A DNA stretch of 34,701 nt from Candidatus Shapirobacteria bacterium. GTDB lineage: Bacteria; Patescibacteriota; Microgenomatia; UBA12405; BS750m-G30. Within the stretch, counting starts at the first letter, position 1; every line of letters begins with the position of its first letter. The translations under genes and the position numbers were made by a program. Of the stretch, positions 15,597 to 23,843 are shown in pieces. Below the pieces are notes generated by a model. That model searched no databases and had not been told where the DNA came from. It worked only from the letters and a program-made list of their open reading frames with translations. The DNA is taken from contig JADHWP010000004.1 in assembly GCA_016783425.1 (NCBI GenBank), positions 1 to 34,701 on the forward strand, read 5' to 3'.

Positions 15597-17693
15597 ATGG
15601 CGCAACCAATTGAAGTCACTAAAAATCGGGATGTTCCCTTGGGCCAAATCAGGAATATCGGGATTATTGCCCACGTGAACGCGGGTAAAACCACCACGAC
15701 CGAGCGAATGCTTTTTGAAACCGGCCGGACTTATAAATTGGGGTCGGTTGACGAGGGCTCGACCGTTACAGATTGGATGGACCAGGAGCGAGAGCGGGGA
15801 ATTACGATTATGTCAGCGGCGGTTACTACTTTTTGGCAGGGGTTGAGAATTAATATTATTGATACTCCCGGGCATATTGATTTTACGGCCGAAGTGGAAC
15901 GCTCTTTGCGAGTTTTAGATGGAGCGGTGATGGTTTTTGACGGTCGGACCGGAGTAGAAGCGCAATCGGAAACTGTTTGGCGCCAGGCTGATCGCTATTT
16001 TGTCCCCCGGATTTGTGTTTTTAATAAGCTGAATCTGGTGGGAGCAGATTTTGAAAGTTCAGTAAAGAGCATTAAAGAAAGACTGGGAGCTAATTCTTCG
16101 CCAATTCAAATTACTTTAGGTATTTCTCACGAGCTTAGAGGCGCGATTGATTTGGTAAAAATGAAGGCTTACGCCTATGAAAAGGCGGAAGACAGGAAAC
16201 TTAAAGAAATTGAAATTCCCAGAGAGTTTGAAAAAATGGCTTTAAGCTATCGGGAAAAACTATTGGAGAGCTTATCTGAAGTTGATGATCAAATTATGGA
16301 AAAGTTTTTAAATGGCCAGGAAATTGAGGAAAAAGAGCTCAAGGCGGCAATTAGAAAGGCCGTTATTGCCAATAAGTTTTTTCCAATTATGGGGGGGGAC
16401 AGCCAAACTGTTTCCGTCCAGTTAGTTTTAAATGCAATTGTTGATTATCTGCCTTCTCCCCTTGATTTACCTCCTACCAGGGGAATAAACCCAAAGACTC
16501 AAAAAGAGGAAGCCAGGGAGGCAAAAAAAGAAGCTCCTTTTTCCGCTCTTCTTTTTAAAATTCAGACCGACCCGCACGTAGGGCGGCTTTCTTACTTAAG
16601 GGTTTATTCCGGCACCATCAAGTCAGGCAGCTCCCTGTATAACTCTACCCGGGGGAATAGTGAGCGCATTGGCCGGCTATTGCTTATGCACGCAAACAAA
16701 AGAGAGGGGGTTGAACAAGCTTTTGCCGGGGAGATTATCGCGGCTATTGGTTTAAGCACAGCAAAAACCGGAGATACGCTTTGCGATCCCCAACAGCCGA
16801 TTGTTTTTGGCACGATTAATTTTCCCGATCCGGTTATTTCCCTGGCGATTGAACCGAAAACTAAAGCTGATCAGGAAAAACTAGGCAAATCTTTAAATCG
16901 CTTAGGCGAGGAAGATCCTACTTTTCAAACCAAAGCTGATCCGGATACCGGACAAACAATTATTGCGGGTATGGGTGAACTTCATTTGGAGGTTTTAGTG
17001 GAACGGATGAAGCGGGAGTTTGGAGTAGGGGTTAATGTTGGCCATCCCCAGGTTGCTTATCGGGAAACTATTACTAAAATTGCCCAGGGAGAGGGGAAAT
17101 ATATTCGCCAAACCGGAGGTCGGGGTCAATACGGGCATTGCTTGCTGCGGGTTGAACCAAGAGAACGGGGGGCGGGTTTTGAATTTGTTTCTCAAATTAG
17201 GGGGGCCGCAATCCCGGCTAATTTTATTCCGGCAATTGAAAAGGGTGTGAGAGAGGCGATGGAAAAAGGAGTAATTGCTAATTATCCTTTCGTTGATATA
17301 AAAGTAGCGGTTTATGATGGCTCTTATCACGATGTGGATTCCTCGGAAATGGCTTTTAAAATTGCCGGTTCAATTGCTTTTCAGGAGGCAGTTAAGCAGG
17401 CGGAGCCGGTGATTTTAGAGCCAATTATGAAGTTAGAGGTTACTACCCCCGAAGAATCTTTGGGTTCGGTGATGGGTGATTTGTCTGGTCGAAGAGCTCA
17501 AATTTTGGGAACTGAAGAGCGAGGCAGGATGAAAGTAATCAATGCTCTAGTCCCTCTTGCATCTATCCGGGGCTATGTTACAATAGTCAGAAGCCTTACT
17601 CAAGGTAGAGGCTCGCCTTATTTGGAGCCTTCTCACTATGAGCAGGTGCCAAAGAACATTCAAGCAGAGTTGACTGGTGTTGAAAAAAAGTGA
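15597..17693 (+). CDS. fusA: Elongation factor G with atypical guanine-nucleotide motifs
   Basis: Translocase that moves tRNA-mRNA through the ribosome and helps recycle ribosomes; 698 aa, normal length and all five domains. Domain IV/V motifs are ordinary: YRETITK, RQTGGRGQYGH, SYHDVDSSEMAFKIAGS and RSLTQGRGSPY. G2 (QERERGITI) and G3 (DTPGHIDF) are normal. Three nucleotide motifs differ: G1 is AHVNAGKT (Asn28 for the conserved Asp), G4 is NKLN (Asn146 for the guanine-recognising Asp) and the G5 loop is GGD (266-268) where E. coli has GSA. EF-Tu here keeps the normal G1, G4 and G5, so this is specific to EF-G. No strong Shine-Dalgarno precedes the ATG. It is the only EF-G in the window; a second copy elsewhere cannot be excluded. 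Confidence 0.97.
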   Translation: MAQPIEVTKNRDVPLGQIRNIGIIAHVNAGKTTTTERMLFETGRTYKLGSVDEGSTVTDWMDQERERGITIMSAAVTTFWQGLRINIIDTPGHIDFTAEVERSLRVLDGAVMVFDGRTGVEAQSETVWRQADRYFVPRICVFNKLNLVGADFESSVKSIKERLGANSSPIQITLGISHELRGAIDLVKMKAYAYEKAEDRKLKEIEIPREFEKMALSYREKLLESLSEVDDQIMEKFLNGQEIEEKELKAAIRKAVIANKFFPIMGGDSQTVSVQLVLNAIVDYLPSPLDLPPTRGINPKTQKEEAREAKKEAPFSALLFKIQTDPHVGRLSYLRVYSGTIKSGSSLYNSTRGNSERIGRLLLMHANKREGVEQAFAGEIIAAIGLSTAKTGDTLCDPQQPIVFGTINFPDPVISLAIEPKTKADQEKLGKSLNRLGEEDPTFQTKADPDTGQTIIAGMGELHLEVLVERMKREFGVGVNVGHPQVAYRETITKIAQGEGKYIRQTGGRGQYGHCLLRVEPRERGAGFEFVSQIRGAAIPANFIPAIEKGVREAMEKGVIANYPFVDIKVAVYDGSYHDVDSSEMAFKIAGSIAFQEAVKQAEPVILEPIMKLEVTTPEESLGSVMGDLSGRRAQILGTEERGRMKVINALVPLASIRGYVTIVRSLTQGRGSPYLEPSHYEQVPKNIQAELTGVEKK

Positions 17694-17700
17694 ATTTAAT
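17670..17700 (+). promoter_or_regulatory. Possible internal promoter for tuf
   Basis: TTGACT (17670-17675, inside the end of fusA) and TTTAAT (17695-17700) are each 5/6 matches, but the 19-nt spacer is long. The 74-nt AT-rich fusA-tuf gap, unusually long for this cluster, makes separate tuf expression plausible. Confidence 0.3.
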
Positions 17701-17749
17701 TGTAAAATAACAAACTGAATTTTTAATAGTTTTTAAATAATTAATTTTT

Positions 17750-17756
17750 AAGGAGG
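17750..17756 (+). promoter_or_regulatory. Perfect Shine-Dalgarno sequence of tuf
   Basis: AAGGAGG, 11 nt before the tuf ATG. Most genes in the window have only A-rich sequence before their start, so this marks tuf for independent, strong initiation. Confidence 0.85.
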
Positions 17757-17767
17757 AATTTTAAAAA

Positions 17768-18955
17768 ATGGCGGATAAATTTGAAAGAACAAAACCTCAC
17801 GTTAACGTGGGAACTATTGGTCACGTTGATCATGGAAAAACAACTTTAACGGCGGCGATCTTAAAACGTTTAGCAAAGAAGCAAATGGCTAAAGAGAAAT
17901 CATATAGCGAAATTGCTAAAGGTGGACGTATTCGGGATGCGGGTAAAATTTTAACGATTGCGGTCGCTCACGTTGAGTATGAAACTGAAAAAAGGCATTA
18001 CGCTCACATTGATTGCCCGGGGCACGCTGATTATATTAAAAATATGATTACCGGGGCGGCTCAAATGGATGGAGCGATTTTGGTAGTTTCTGCCCCTGAT
18101 GGGCCCATGCCTCAAACCAGAGAGCACGTTTTACTTGCCCGCCAGGTAGATGTTCCCAATATTGTAGTTTTTCTCAATAAGGTTGATCTGGTGGAAGATA
18201 AAGAGTTTTTGGATCTGGTAGAAATGGAAGTGCGGGATTTGCTTAAGAAATATAAATATGATGGTGATAATATTCCCATTGTTAAGGGTTCGGCTTTAAA
18301 AGCAATGGAGGGGGATGAGGAGGCCGGTAAGGCAATTGATGAATTGCTTTTGGCTGTTGATGAACATATTCCCACTCCCAAGCGCGAGCTGGACAAGCCC
18401 TTTTTAATGTCGATTGAAGATGTTTTTTCCATTAAAGGCAGGGGAACAGTGGTCACTGGCCGAATTGACCGGGGCAAGGTCAAAATAAATGATGAGATAG
18501 AGATTATTGGTTTGACTGCTACCCGGAAAGTGGTAGTGACCGGAGTAGAGATGTTCCATAAGCAACTGGATGCCGGTCAGGCCGGAGATAATGTGGGGAT
18601 TTTACTTCGGGGAATTGAGAAAAAAGAGGTGGAGCGGGGAATGGTTTTGGCCGCTTTCGGCAGTATTACTCCTCACACCGAATTTAAAGCCGAAGTTTAT
18701 GTTTTGAAAAAAGAAGAGGGGGGAAGACACACTCCTTTCTTTTCCGGTTATCGTCCCCAGATTTATGTTACCACCACCGACGTGACGGGAAGCATTGAAC
18801 TTCCCGAGGGAGTAGAAATGGTGATGCCGGGTGACAGCGCCAACCTAAAAGTAACTTTGCTTAAGCCGGTAGCTTTAGAAAAGGGCCAGCATTTCGCGAT
18901 TAGAGAAGGTGGCTTAACGGTTGGAGCAGGGGTAGTCACGGAAATAATTAAGTAA
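17768..18955 (+). CDS. tuf: Elongation factor Tu
   Basis: Delivers aminoacyl-tRNA to the ribosome as the GTP complex; 395 aa. G1 GHVDHGKT (residues 18-25), G3 DCPGHADY with the catalytic His86, G4 NKVD and G5 GSALK are standard. Switch I is not: the near-universal ARGITINTSH is [10 protein letters not shown] here, keeping the Mg-binding Thr63 but losing the Arg-Gly-Ile before it, and the segment ahead of it is two residues longer than in E. coli. Domains II and III ([34 protein letters not shown]) are canonical. It has the best Shine-Dalgarno of any gene in the window along with rpoA. Confidence 0.98.
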   Translation: MADKFERTKPHVNVGTIGHVDHGKTTLTAAILKRLAKKQMAKEKSYSEIAKGGRIRDAGKILTIAVAHVEYETEKRHYAHIDCPGHADYIKNMITGAAQMDGAILVVSAPDGPMPQTREHVLLARQVDVPNIVVFLNKVDLVEDKEFLDLVEMEVRDLLKKYKYDGDNIPIVKGSALKAMEGDEEAGKAIDELLLAVDEHIPTPKRELDKPFLMSIEDVFSIKGRGTVVTGRIDRGKVKINDEIEIIGLTATRKVVVTGVEMFHKQLDAGQAGDNVGILLRGIEKKEVERGMVLAAFGSITPHTEFKAEVYVLKKEEGGRHTPFFSGYRPQIYVTTTDVTGSIELPEGVEMVMPGDSANLKVTLLKPVALEKGQHFAIREGGLTVGAGVVTEIIK

Positions 18956-18960
18956 ACTTG

Positions 18961-19269
18961 ATGCTTAAAAATAGAATAAGAGTACGTTTAAAATCATACG
19001 ATCACCGAATTATTGATGAAGCAGCGGCGAAAATTATCGAAGCTGCGGTGACCGGAGGGGCTAGGGTTACTGGTCCAGTGCCGCTGCCAACTAAAAGGCG
19101 GCTTTTTGTCGTCACCACCAGCCCTCATGTGAATAAAAACGCTCGTGAACATTTTGAAATATTGGTTCATAAGCGGATGATTGATATCCACAATGCCAAC
19201 CTAAGGGTAATTGACGGGTTACAACATTTAGAATTACCAGCCGGAGTGGATATTGAAATAAAAATGTAG
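18961..19269 (+). CDS. rpsJ: 30S ribosomal protein S10 (NusE)
   Basis: S10 is part of the 30S head and, as NusE, links transcription antitermination and NusG to the ribosome. The 102-aa product reads MLKNRIRVRLKSYDHR and contains GPVPLPTKRRLFVV, SPHVNKNAREHFEI and HKRMIDI, matching the family along its length. I use ATG 18961; a TTG 3 nt upstream is in frame but less likely. It lies 5 nt after tuf, completing a str-type fusA-tuf-rpsJ unit. A terminator follows it, separating it from the rest of the S10 operon. Confidence 0.97.
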   Translation: MLKNRIRVRLKSYDHRIIDEAAAKIIEAAVTGGARVTGPVPLPTKRRLFVVTTSPHVNKNAREHFEILVHKRMIDIHNANLRVIDGLQHLELPAGVDIEIKM

Positions 19270-19271
19270 GC

Positions 19272-19306
19272 AAAGTATTACCTTTATAAATTCGCAAAAA
19301 TACTTT
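19272..19306 (+). promoter_or_regulatory. Stem-loop preceding the rpsJ-rplC terminator
   Basis: AAAGTATT (19272-19279) pairs exactly with AATACTTT (19299-19306), one nt before the terminator stem. CCTTT in its loop (19281-19285) could alternatively pair with AAAGG in the terminator (19318-19322), so the two may be mutually exclusive folds. Confidence 0.45.
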
Positions 19307-19307
19307 A

Positions 19308-19334
19308 GGGGCCTTAAAAAGGCCCTGTTTTTTT
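19308..19334 (+). terminator. Intrinsic terminator between rpsJ and rplC
   Basis: GGGGCCTT (19308-19315) pairs with AAGGCCCT (19319-19326, one G-U) across a 3-nt loop, then G and seven T (19328-19334). No strong promoter is visible before rplC, so the 30-gene run downstream must be fed by read-through, by an unrecognised promoter, or by regulated antitermination. Confidence 0.8.
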
Positions 19335-19353
19335 AATAAATTAAATAAAAAAA

Positions 19354-20022
19354 ATGGTCCAGGGACTTTTGTTTAAAAAAATAAAAATGAGCCAGGTTTT
19401 TAACCAGGAGGGTAGATTAATGCCCATAACTATTTTAAATGCGCCCCAGAATGTGATTACTCAAGTGAAAACTCTCCAAAGCGATGGTTACTCCGCTCTT
19501 CAGTTAGCCTCGGGAGAAAAAAAAAGACTAAATAGACCCCAGACCGGCCATCTTAAAAAAGCCGGTCTTAAAATTAACCTGGCCCATTTTATTGAAGTAG
19601 AGGTTCAAGAAGGGCAGGATGTTTCTTTAGGTCAAAAATTAAATATTGAAGAGGTTTTTACCCCTGGAGAATTAGTTTTGGCGACAGGCGTTAGTAAGGG
19701 CAGGGGTTTTGCCGGAGTGGTTAAGCGCTGGGGTTTTGCCACACAACCTAAGACTCATGGCCAATCGGATCGGGAAAGGGCTCCGGGTTCAATTGGAGCT
19801 CAAACTCCGGGCCGGGTTATGAAAGGTAAAAAGATGCCCGGTCATTTTGGCGCCAAGCAAAGAACGGTTAAAAACTTGCTTGTGGTTAAGGTGGATTCAA
19901 AAAAGCAGGAATTATGGGTGAGGGGAGCGGTTCCTGGTCATAATAACTCCTGGTTAACTATTAAAAAGACGGGCAAAAAGAAGAACAATTTTGTTCATTT
20001 AGAGGAGGGGCTTGAAAAATGA
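19354..20022 (+). CDS. rplC: 50S ribosomal protein L3
   Basis: L3 is an early 50S assembly protein that reaches the peptidyl transferase centre. The 222-aa product starts MVQGLLFKKIKMSQVF, equivalent to the usual MKGILGKKIGMTQVF, and has GVSKGRGFAGVVKRWGF and GSIGAQTPGRVMKGKKMPGH, the loop that carries the Gln methylated by PrmB in E. coli. It is preceded only by A/T-rich sequence, with no Shine-Dalgarno. Its stop overlaps the rplD start by 4 nt (ATGA). It is the first gene after the rpsJ terminator. Confidence 0.97.
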   Translation: MVQGLLFKKIKMSQVFNQEGRLMPITILNAPQNVITQVKTLQSDGYSALQLASGEKKRLNRPQTGHLKKAGLKINLAHFIEVEVQEGQDVSLGQKLNIEEVFTPGELVLATGVSKGRGFAGVVKRWGFATQPKTHGQSDRERAPGSIGAQTPGRVMKGKKMPGHFGAKQRTVKNLLVVKVDSKKQELWVRGAVPGHNNSWLTIKKTGKKKNNFVHLEEGLEK

Positions 20023-20678
20023 GTAAAAAAGTAGATGTTTTTTCGTTAAAAGGAGAGAAGATTGAACAAATAAGTTTACCATTAGCCATTTTTGGTCAAA
20101 AGCCAAATGATAAATTAATTGCTCAAGCTTTAAGAGTTTATCTATCTAATCAGAGAAAGGCGGCTCCGAGAACCAAGACCAGGGGTGAAGTATCCGGTTC
20201 TACTAGAAAGATTTGGCGTCAAAAGGGTACTGGTCGGGCTCGTCACGGCGACCGTTACGCTCCAATCTTTGTTGGCGGAGGAGTGGCTCATGGACCGAAA
20301 GGAAATCAAAACTGGCAGTTAAAAATGTCTAAAAAGATGAGAAAACAGGCCCTTTTTAGCTTATTAAGCCAAAAATTAAACCAGGGGAAAATTATGGCCG
20401 CGCTGGATTTAGGAAAAATTGAACCAAAAACTAAAGCGGCGGCTCTTTTTTTGGAAAAAATTACCAAAGTTAAGAAGCCAAAGGCTTTAATTATTGTAAA
20501 AACTGATAAAAAAGAGTCGGAAAGTGTTTTTCATTCTTTTCGCAATTTACCCAAAGTTCGGGTGGCTTTTTCTAATCAACTGAATATTTACCTGGTTCTT
20601 AATTCAAATTGGCTGATTTTTGAAAAAAAAGCTTTAGATTCTTTAGAAGAGAATTGGTTAAAAAATGGAGTTAAGTAA
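20019..20678 (+). CDS. rplD: 50S ribosomal protein L4
   Basis: L4 lines the exit tunnel and in some bacteria represses its own operon. The 219-aa product has the tunnel loop RKAAPRTKTRGEVSGSTRK followed by WRQKGTGRARHGD, including the Lys of WRQKGTG linked to macrolide response, and the FVGGGVAHGPK region. Its ATG overlaps the rplC stop by 4 nt and its 3' end overlaps rplW by 14 nt. Confidence 0.97.
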   Translation: MSKKVDVFSLKGEKIEQISLPLAIFGQKPNDKLIAQALRVYLSNQRKAAPRTKTRGEVSGSTRKIWRQKGTGRARHGDRYAPIFVGGGVAHGPKGNQNWQLKMSKKMRKQALFSLLSQKLNQGKIMAALDLGKIEPKTKAAALFLEKITKVKKPKALIIVKTDKKESESVFHSFRNLPKVRVAFSNQLNIYLVLNSNWLIFEKKALDSLEENWLKNGVK

Positions 20679-20946
20679 GGTAATTTTTAAACCGGTTTTA
20701 ACCGAAAAAGCCCTGGCTTTAAGAGAGCAGGGGGTTTGGTCTTTTTATGTTCACCCTCGGGCTACTAAAGGAGGAGTAAAAAGAGCCGTAGAAGAGTTTT
20801 TTGGAGTTCATCCCCAAAAGGTGAGGACTATTAGTTTAAAGCCGAAAACAAAAAACCTTTGGAAGGTGCGCCGGAAAGTTATTTTGAAAAAAAAGAAAAA
20901 GGCGTTAATTTGGCTGGCAGAAGGGGAAAAAATTAAAAATGTCTAA
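20665..20946 (+). CDS. rplW: 50S ribosomal protein L23
   Basis: L23 sits at the tunnel exit and docks trigger factor and SRP. The 93-aa product has [35 protein letters not shown] and a basic C-terminal part, all typical. It starts 14 nt inside rplD and ends 8 nt inside rplB, one of the longer overlaps in the cluster. Confidence 0.96.
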   Translation: MELSKVIFKPVLTEKALALREQGVWSFYVHPRATKGGVKRAVEEFFGVHPQKVRTISLKPKTKNLWKVRRKVILKKKKKALIWLAEGEKIKNV

Positions 20947-21697
20947 GAAAAAGATTAAAAAACTAATCCAAATCAGGAAGAAAAAAGGCGGTCGGGATAA
21001 CCGCGGACGGATTAGTGTTCGCCATCAGGGAGGAGAACATAAACGCTTTGTTCGGACAATTGATTGGAAGCGAGATAAAAAGGGAATTAAGGGCCAAGTA
21101 GAATCAATTGACTATGATCCTAATCGACAGGCTTACCTTGCCTTAATTCTTTATGCGGATGGAGAAAGGCGCTATATCCTCGCTCCTGAAGGTTTAAAAA
21201 AGGGAGGCGTGGTGGTCGCTGATGATAAGGCGGAGCCTGGCTTGGGCAACGCTTTAAAATTGAAGAATATTCCCGTTGGAGTACCGATTCACAATTTGGA
21301 AATTAGGCCGGGAAAAGGGGGTCAAATTGTTCGGGGAGCAGGCGGGTCAGCTTTTGTTCAGGGCAAAGAAGGGGGCTTTGTAGTGGTTAAATTGCCTTCA
21401 GGAGAAATAAGAAGGTTTGTTCCTGAATGTCAGGCGACTATTGGCCAGGTAGGAAATATTGGTTGGGGAGCAGTTAAGCTGAAAAAGGCCGGAGATAAAC
21501 GGAGGCGGGGAATTAGGCCAACAGTTAGAGGAGTAGCCCAGCACCCTGATTCTCATCCTCATGGTGGAGGAGAGGGGCGCTCTCCAATCGGAATGAAGGC
21601 GCCAAAAACTCCCTGGGGTAAAAAGACTTTAGGTAAAAAAACCAGGAAAAAAAAGAAATATTCGGATAAACTAATTATCAGTAGAGGAAAAAAATGA
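20939..21697 (+). CDS. rplB: 50S ribosomal protein L2, short N terminus
   Basis: L2 supports subunit association and the peptidyl transferase centre. At 252 aa it is about 22-25 residues shorter than usual: the normal lead-in to GGRNNNGRIT is replaced by [16 protein letters not shown]. The rest is standard: [37 protein letters not shown], and HPHGGGEG with the conserved His near the catalytic centre. The ATG overlaps rplW; no in-frame upstream start restores the missing part because rplW occupies the region in another frame. Confidence 0.97.
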   Translation: MSKKKIKKLIQIRKKKGGRDNRGRISVRHQGGEHKRFVRTIDWKRDKKGIKGQVESIDYDPNRQAYLALILYADGERRYILAPEGLKKGGVVVADDKAEPGLGNALKLKNIPVGVPIHNLEIRPGKGGQIVRGAGGSAFVQGKEGGFVVVKLPSGEIRRFVPECQATIGQVGNIGWGAVKLKKAGDKRRRGIRPTVRGVAQHPDSHPHGGGEGRSPIGMKAPKTPWGKKTLGKKTRKKKKYSDKLIISRGKK

Positions 21698-21972
21698 GCC
21701 GATCATTAAAAAAGGGACCATATATTAATCCCGGACTGCTTAAAAAAGTAGCCGCTTTAAAAGGGAAAAAAGAACCAATTAAAACTTGGGCGAGAAATAG
21801 CCAAATTCCGCCGGAGTTTGTGGGCCATACTTTTATGGTTCACAACGGCCGCAAGTTTATTAAAGTTTTTGTTACCGAGGAGATGGTCAGCCATCGTTTA
21901 GGCGAGTTTGCTTTAACCAGAACTTTTAGAGGTCATGGCCGGGTAGTTAAAAGAATTGTGGAGAAAACTTAA
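21694..21972 (+). CDS. rpsS: 30S ribosomal protein S19
   Basis: S19 pairs with S13 in the 30S head near the A-site finger. The 92-aa product starts [11 protein letters not shown] and contains [24 protein letters not shown] and [15 protein letters not shown], a full-length canonical S19. It overlaps the rplB stop by 4 nt and is followed by rplV after 3 nt. Confidence 0.97.
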   Translation: MSRSLKKGPYINPGLLKKVAALKGKKEPIKTWARNSQIPPEFVGHTFMVHNGRKFIKVFVTEEMVSHRLGEFALTRTFRGHGRVVKRIVEKT

Positions 21973-21975
21973 AAA

Positions 21976-22341
21976 ATGGCTAATAAACCAGTGATTGCCA
22001 CTACTAAGGCCAAATATTTGCATATTTCTCCTCGTAAACTAAGGCTGGTAGCTAATGCAATTAAGGCCCTAACTCCCAAGGAGGCCTTGTCTCGGCTTAA
22101 GGTTTGGAACAAAAAAGGAGCCCCTTTTTTGCAAAAAGCAATTAATTCAGCTTTGGCTGACGCTGAAAATAATTTTAACTTAAACAAAGAAGATTTAAGG
22201 TTTAAAGAAATTATTGTTAGCGAGGGGCCGAGGTTGAAAAGGATGGATCAATCCCACGGGGCTCGGTTTGCTCAGGGGTTGAAACAAAAAAGAATGAGTC
22301 ATTTAAGGGTTGTAGTTGAAGGAAAGAAAGAGGAAAAATAA
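21976..22341 (+). CDS. rplV: 50S ribosomal protein L22
   Basis: L22 sends a beta-hairpin along the exit tunnel, next to the macrolide site. The 121-aa product has YLHISPRKLRLVANAI and the C-terminal SHLRVVVEGKK. The hairpin tip is unusual: after GPRLKR the common IMPRAKGRA-type sequence is replaced by MDQSHGARF and the loop is two residues longer than in E. coli. It is directly followed by the rpsC ATG with no gap. Confidence 0.96.
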   Translation: MANKPVIATTKAKYLHISPRKLRLVANAIKALTPKEALSRLKVWNKKGAPFLQKAINSALADAENNFNLNKEDLRFKEIIVSEGPRLKRMDQSHGARFAQGLKQKRMSHLRVVVEGKKEEK

Positions 22342-22992
22342 ATGGGTCAAAAAACTCACCCAATTGCTTTTCGTTTAGCCAAGGGGAACTCCAATCTTGA
22401 TTGGGAGTCTAAATGGTTTGCGCCTAAAAGTAAGTATCCTGATTTGGTTTTTCAAGATTTAAAAATTAGGAAGTTTTTAAACAAAAGAATTGAGTCGGCC
22501 GGATTGGTTTCGGTTCGAATTGAGCGGATGAATAAAAAAATCAAAATTATTCTGCTGGTTTCCCGGCCCGGTTTAGTAATTGGCCGGGGAGGGAAAAGTT
22601 TAGAGGAGCTAAAGCGAGAGCTTTTGAAAATTGTTAAAGTTCCCAGTCCGGAGAAAAATTTAGAGCTGGAAGTGGAAGAGTTTAAAAACCCGGATTTATC
22701 GGCTCGTTTAGTCGCCCAAAGGATTTCTTATCAACTCCAGCGTCGGATGCGAACCCGTCAAGTGGCCACTAAAGCCTTAGAGCGAATAATGTCGGTTGGG
22801 GCAGTAGGGGTAAAAATTGTTCTTGCTGGTCGAGTTAATGGGGCAGAAATATCAAGAACAGAAAAATATCAGGCGGGTAAGGTTTCTTTAAGTTCTTTAA
22901 GAAGTGAAATTGATTATGCGGAGGTGCCCTCTTTAACCAGATCAGGATATGTGGGAATAAAAGTTTACATTAATCGGGGAGAAAAAGACTAA
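22342..22992 (+). CDS. rpsC: 30S ribosomal protein S3
   Basis: S3 guards the mRNA entry channel. The 216-aa product starts [13 protein letters not shown] and has the KH-domain [14 protein letters not shown] (GxxG loop GRGG), [22 protein letters not shown] and [17 protein letters not shown], the helicase-linked C-terminal domain. Length is normal for the shorter bacterial forms. The stop shares one base with the rplP ATG. Confidence 0.97.
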   Translation: MGQKTHPIAFRLAKGNSNLDWESKWFAPKSKYPDLVFQDLKIRKFLNKRIESAGLVSVRIERMNKKIKIILLVSRPGLVIGRGGKSLEELKRELLKIVKVPSPEKNLELEVEEFKNPDLSARLVAQRISYQLQRRMRTRQVATKALERIMSVGAVGVKIVLAGRVNGAEISRTEKYQAGKVSLSSLRSEIDYAEVPSLTRSGYVGIKVYINRGEKD

Positions 22993-23402
22993 TGTTAGCC
23001 CCTAAGAAAAGTAAATACCGAAAAAGTTTTAGAGGAAAAATGAGAGGCAAAAGCTATCGGGGCTCAACCCTGGCCTTTGGTGAATTTGGCCTGAAAAGCC
23101 TGGGCAGGGGCTGGTTTAAGAGTAACCAGATTGAGGCGGCTCGCCGGGTAATTACTGGTTTTACTAAAAGATCAGGCAAGGTTTGGATTCGGGTTTTTCC
23201 GGACAAGCCAATTACTAAAAAATCTCCTGGGGCCCCAATGGGAGCAGGTAAGGGAGAAATTGACACTCATGTAGCGGTAGTGAGGCCGGGCAAGATTCTT
23301 TTCGAGCTGGGGGGGGTGCCCGAAAAGATTGCTCGGGAGGCTTTAGGCCTGGCGGCTCAAAAAGTGCCTTTTAAAACTAAGATTATTGCCAGAGAGACTT
23401 AA
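22992..23402 (+). CDS. rplP: 50S ribosomal protein L16
   Basis: L16 organises the A-site region of the 50S. The 136-aa product starts [19 protein letters not shown] and keeps [31 protein letters not shown] and [15 protein letters not shown]. The Arg before MGxGKG (Arg81 in E. coli, the hydroxylation site) is replaced by Pro82. The start codon is fused to the rpsC stop (TAATG). Confidence 0.97.
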   Translation: MLAPKKSKYRKSFRGKMRGKSYRGSTLAFGEFGLKSLGRGWFKSNQIEAARRVITGFTKRSGKVWIRVFPDKPITKKSPGAPMGAGKGEIDTHVAVVRPGKILFELGGVPEKIAREALGLAAQKVPFKTKIIARET

Positions 23403-23403
23403 A

Positions 23404-23613
23404 ATGAAGAAAAAAGAAAAAGAGCTTTTAAGGACTAAAGCTTTAGCCGGGCTAAGGCTAGAACTGCAAAATCGGCAAAAAAACCTGGTTATGGAGCTGA
23501 TGAGTAAAGCTCAAGGAAAAGGGAAAAATGTTAAAAAAGCTAGAAAATTAAAAAAGGAAATTGCGGTTATTAAAACTATAATAGTCGAAAAACAACTAAA
23601 GGGGAAAAAATGA
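23404..23613 (+). CDS. rpmC: 50S ribosomal protein L29
   Basis: L29 is a small two-helix protein near the tunnel exit. I use ATG 23404 (69 aa, MKKKEKELLRTKALAGLRLE), just after the rplP stop; an in-frame TTG at 23386 would extend it into rplP and is not preferred. The second helix carries AQGKGKNVKKARKLKKEIAVIKTI, of which KKARKLKKEIAVIKT matches the usual R-x-x-KK-x-IARIKT block. The stop overlaps rpsQ by 4 nt. Confidence 0.9.
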   Translation: MKKKEKELLRTKALAGLRLELQNRQKNLVMELMSKAQGKGKNVKKARKLKKEIAVIKTIIVEKQLKGKK

Positions 23614-23843
23614 GCAAGGTATTTAAAGGAGAAGTAATCAGTGACAAGATGAGTAAAACCGTGGTGGTAGAAGTGGTGAGGGTCAAGCCCCATCCTCTCT
23701 ATCGGAAGGTTATGCGCAAAAAGAAAAAGCTTTACGCTCATAATGAAAAAGGAGCCAAGCTTGGCGATTGGGTAAAAATTGCCGAGTGTCGGCCCTTAAG
23801 CAAGCTAAAACGTTTTAAAGTAATTGAGGTAGTGAAAAAATGA
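23610..23843 (+). CDS. rpsQ: 30S ribosomal protein S17
   Basis: S17 is a primary 16S rRNA-binding OB-fold protein. The 77-aa product has [38 protein letters not shown] and [19 protein letters not shown], all matching the family. It overlaps both neighbours, rpmC and rplN, by 4 nt (ATGA). Confidence 0.96.
   Translation: MSKVFKGEVISDKMSKTVVVEVVRVKPHPLYRKVMRKKKKLYAHNEKGAKLGDWVKIAECRPLSKLKRFKVIEVVKK

Noticed and set aside
16391-16398. Run of eight G in fusA as a possible frameshift error
   Set aside because: The EF-G frame is continuous and family-like on both sides. The altered G5 loop lies exactly here, so read-level checking is still sensible, but a single-base indel would break the frame.
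23386-23403. TTG starts upstream of rpmC and, likewise, of rpsH, infA, rpsD and rpsI
   Set aside because: Each has an ATG at the expected family start; the upstream codons only extend into the preceding gene.
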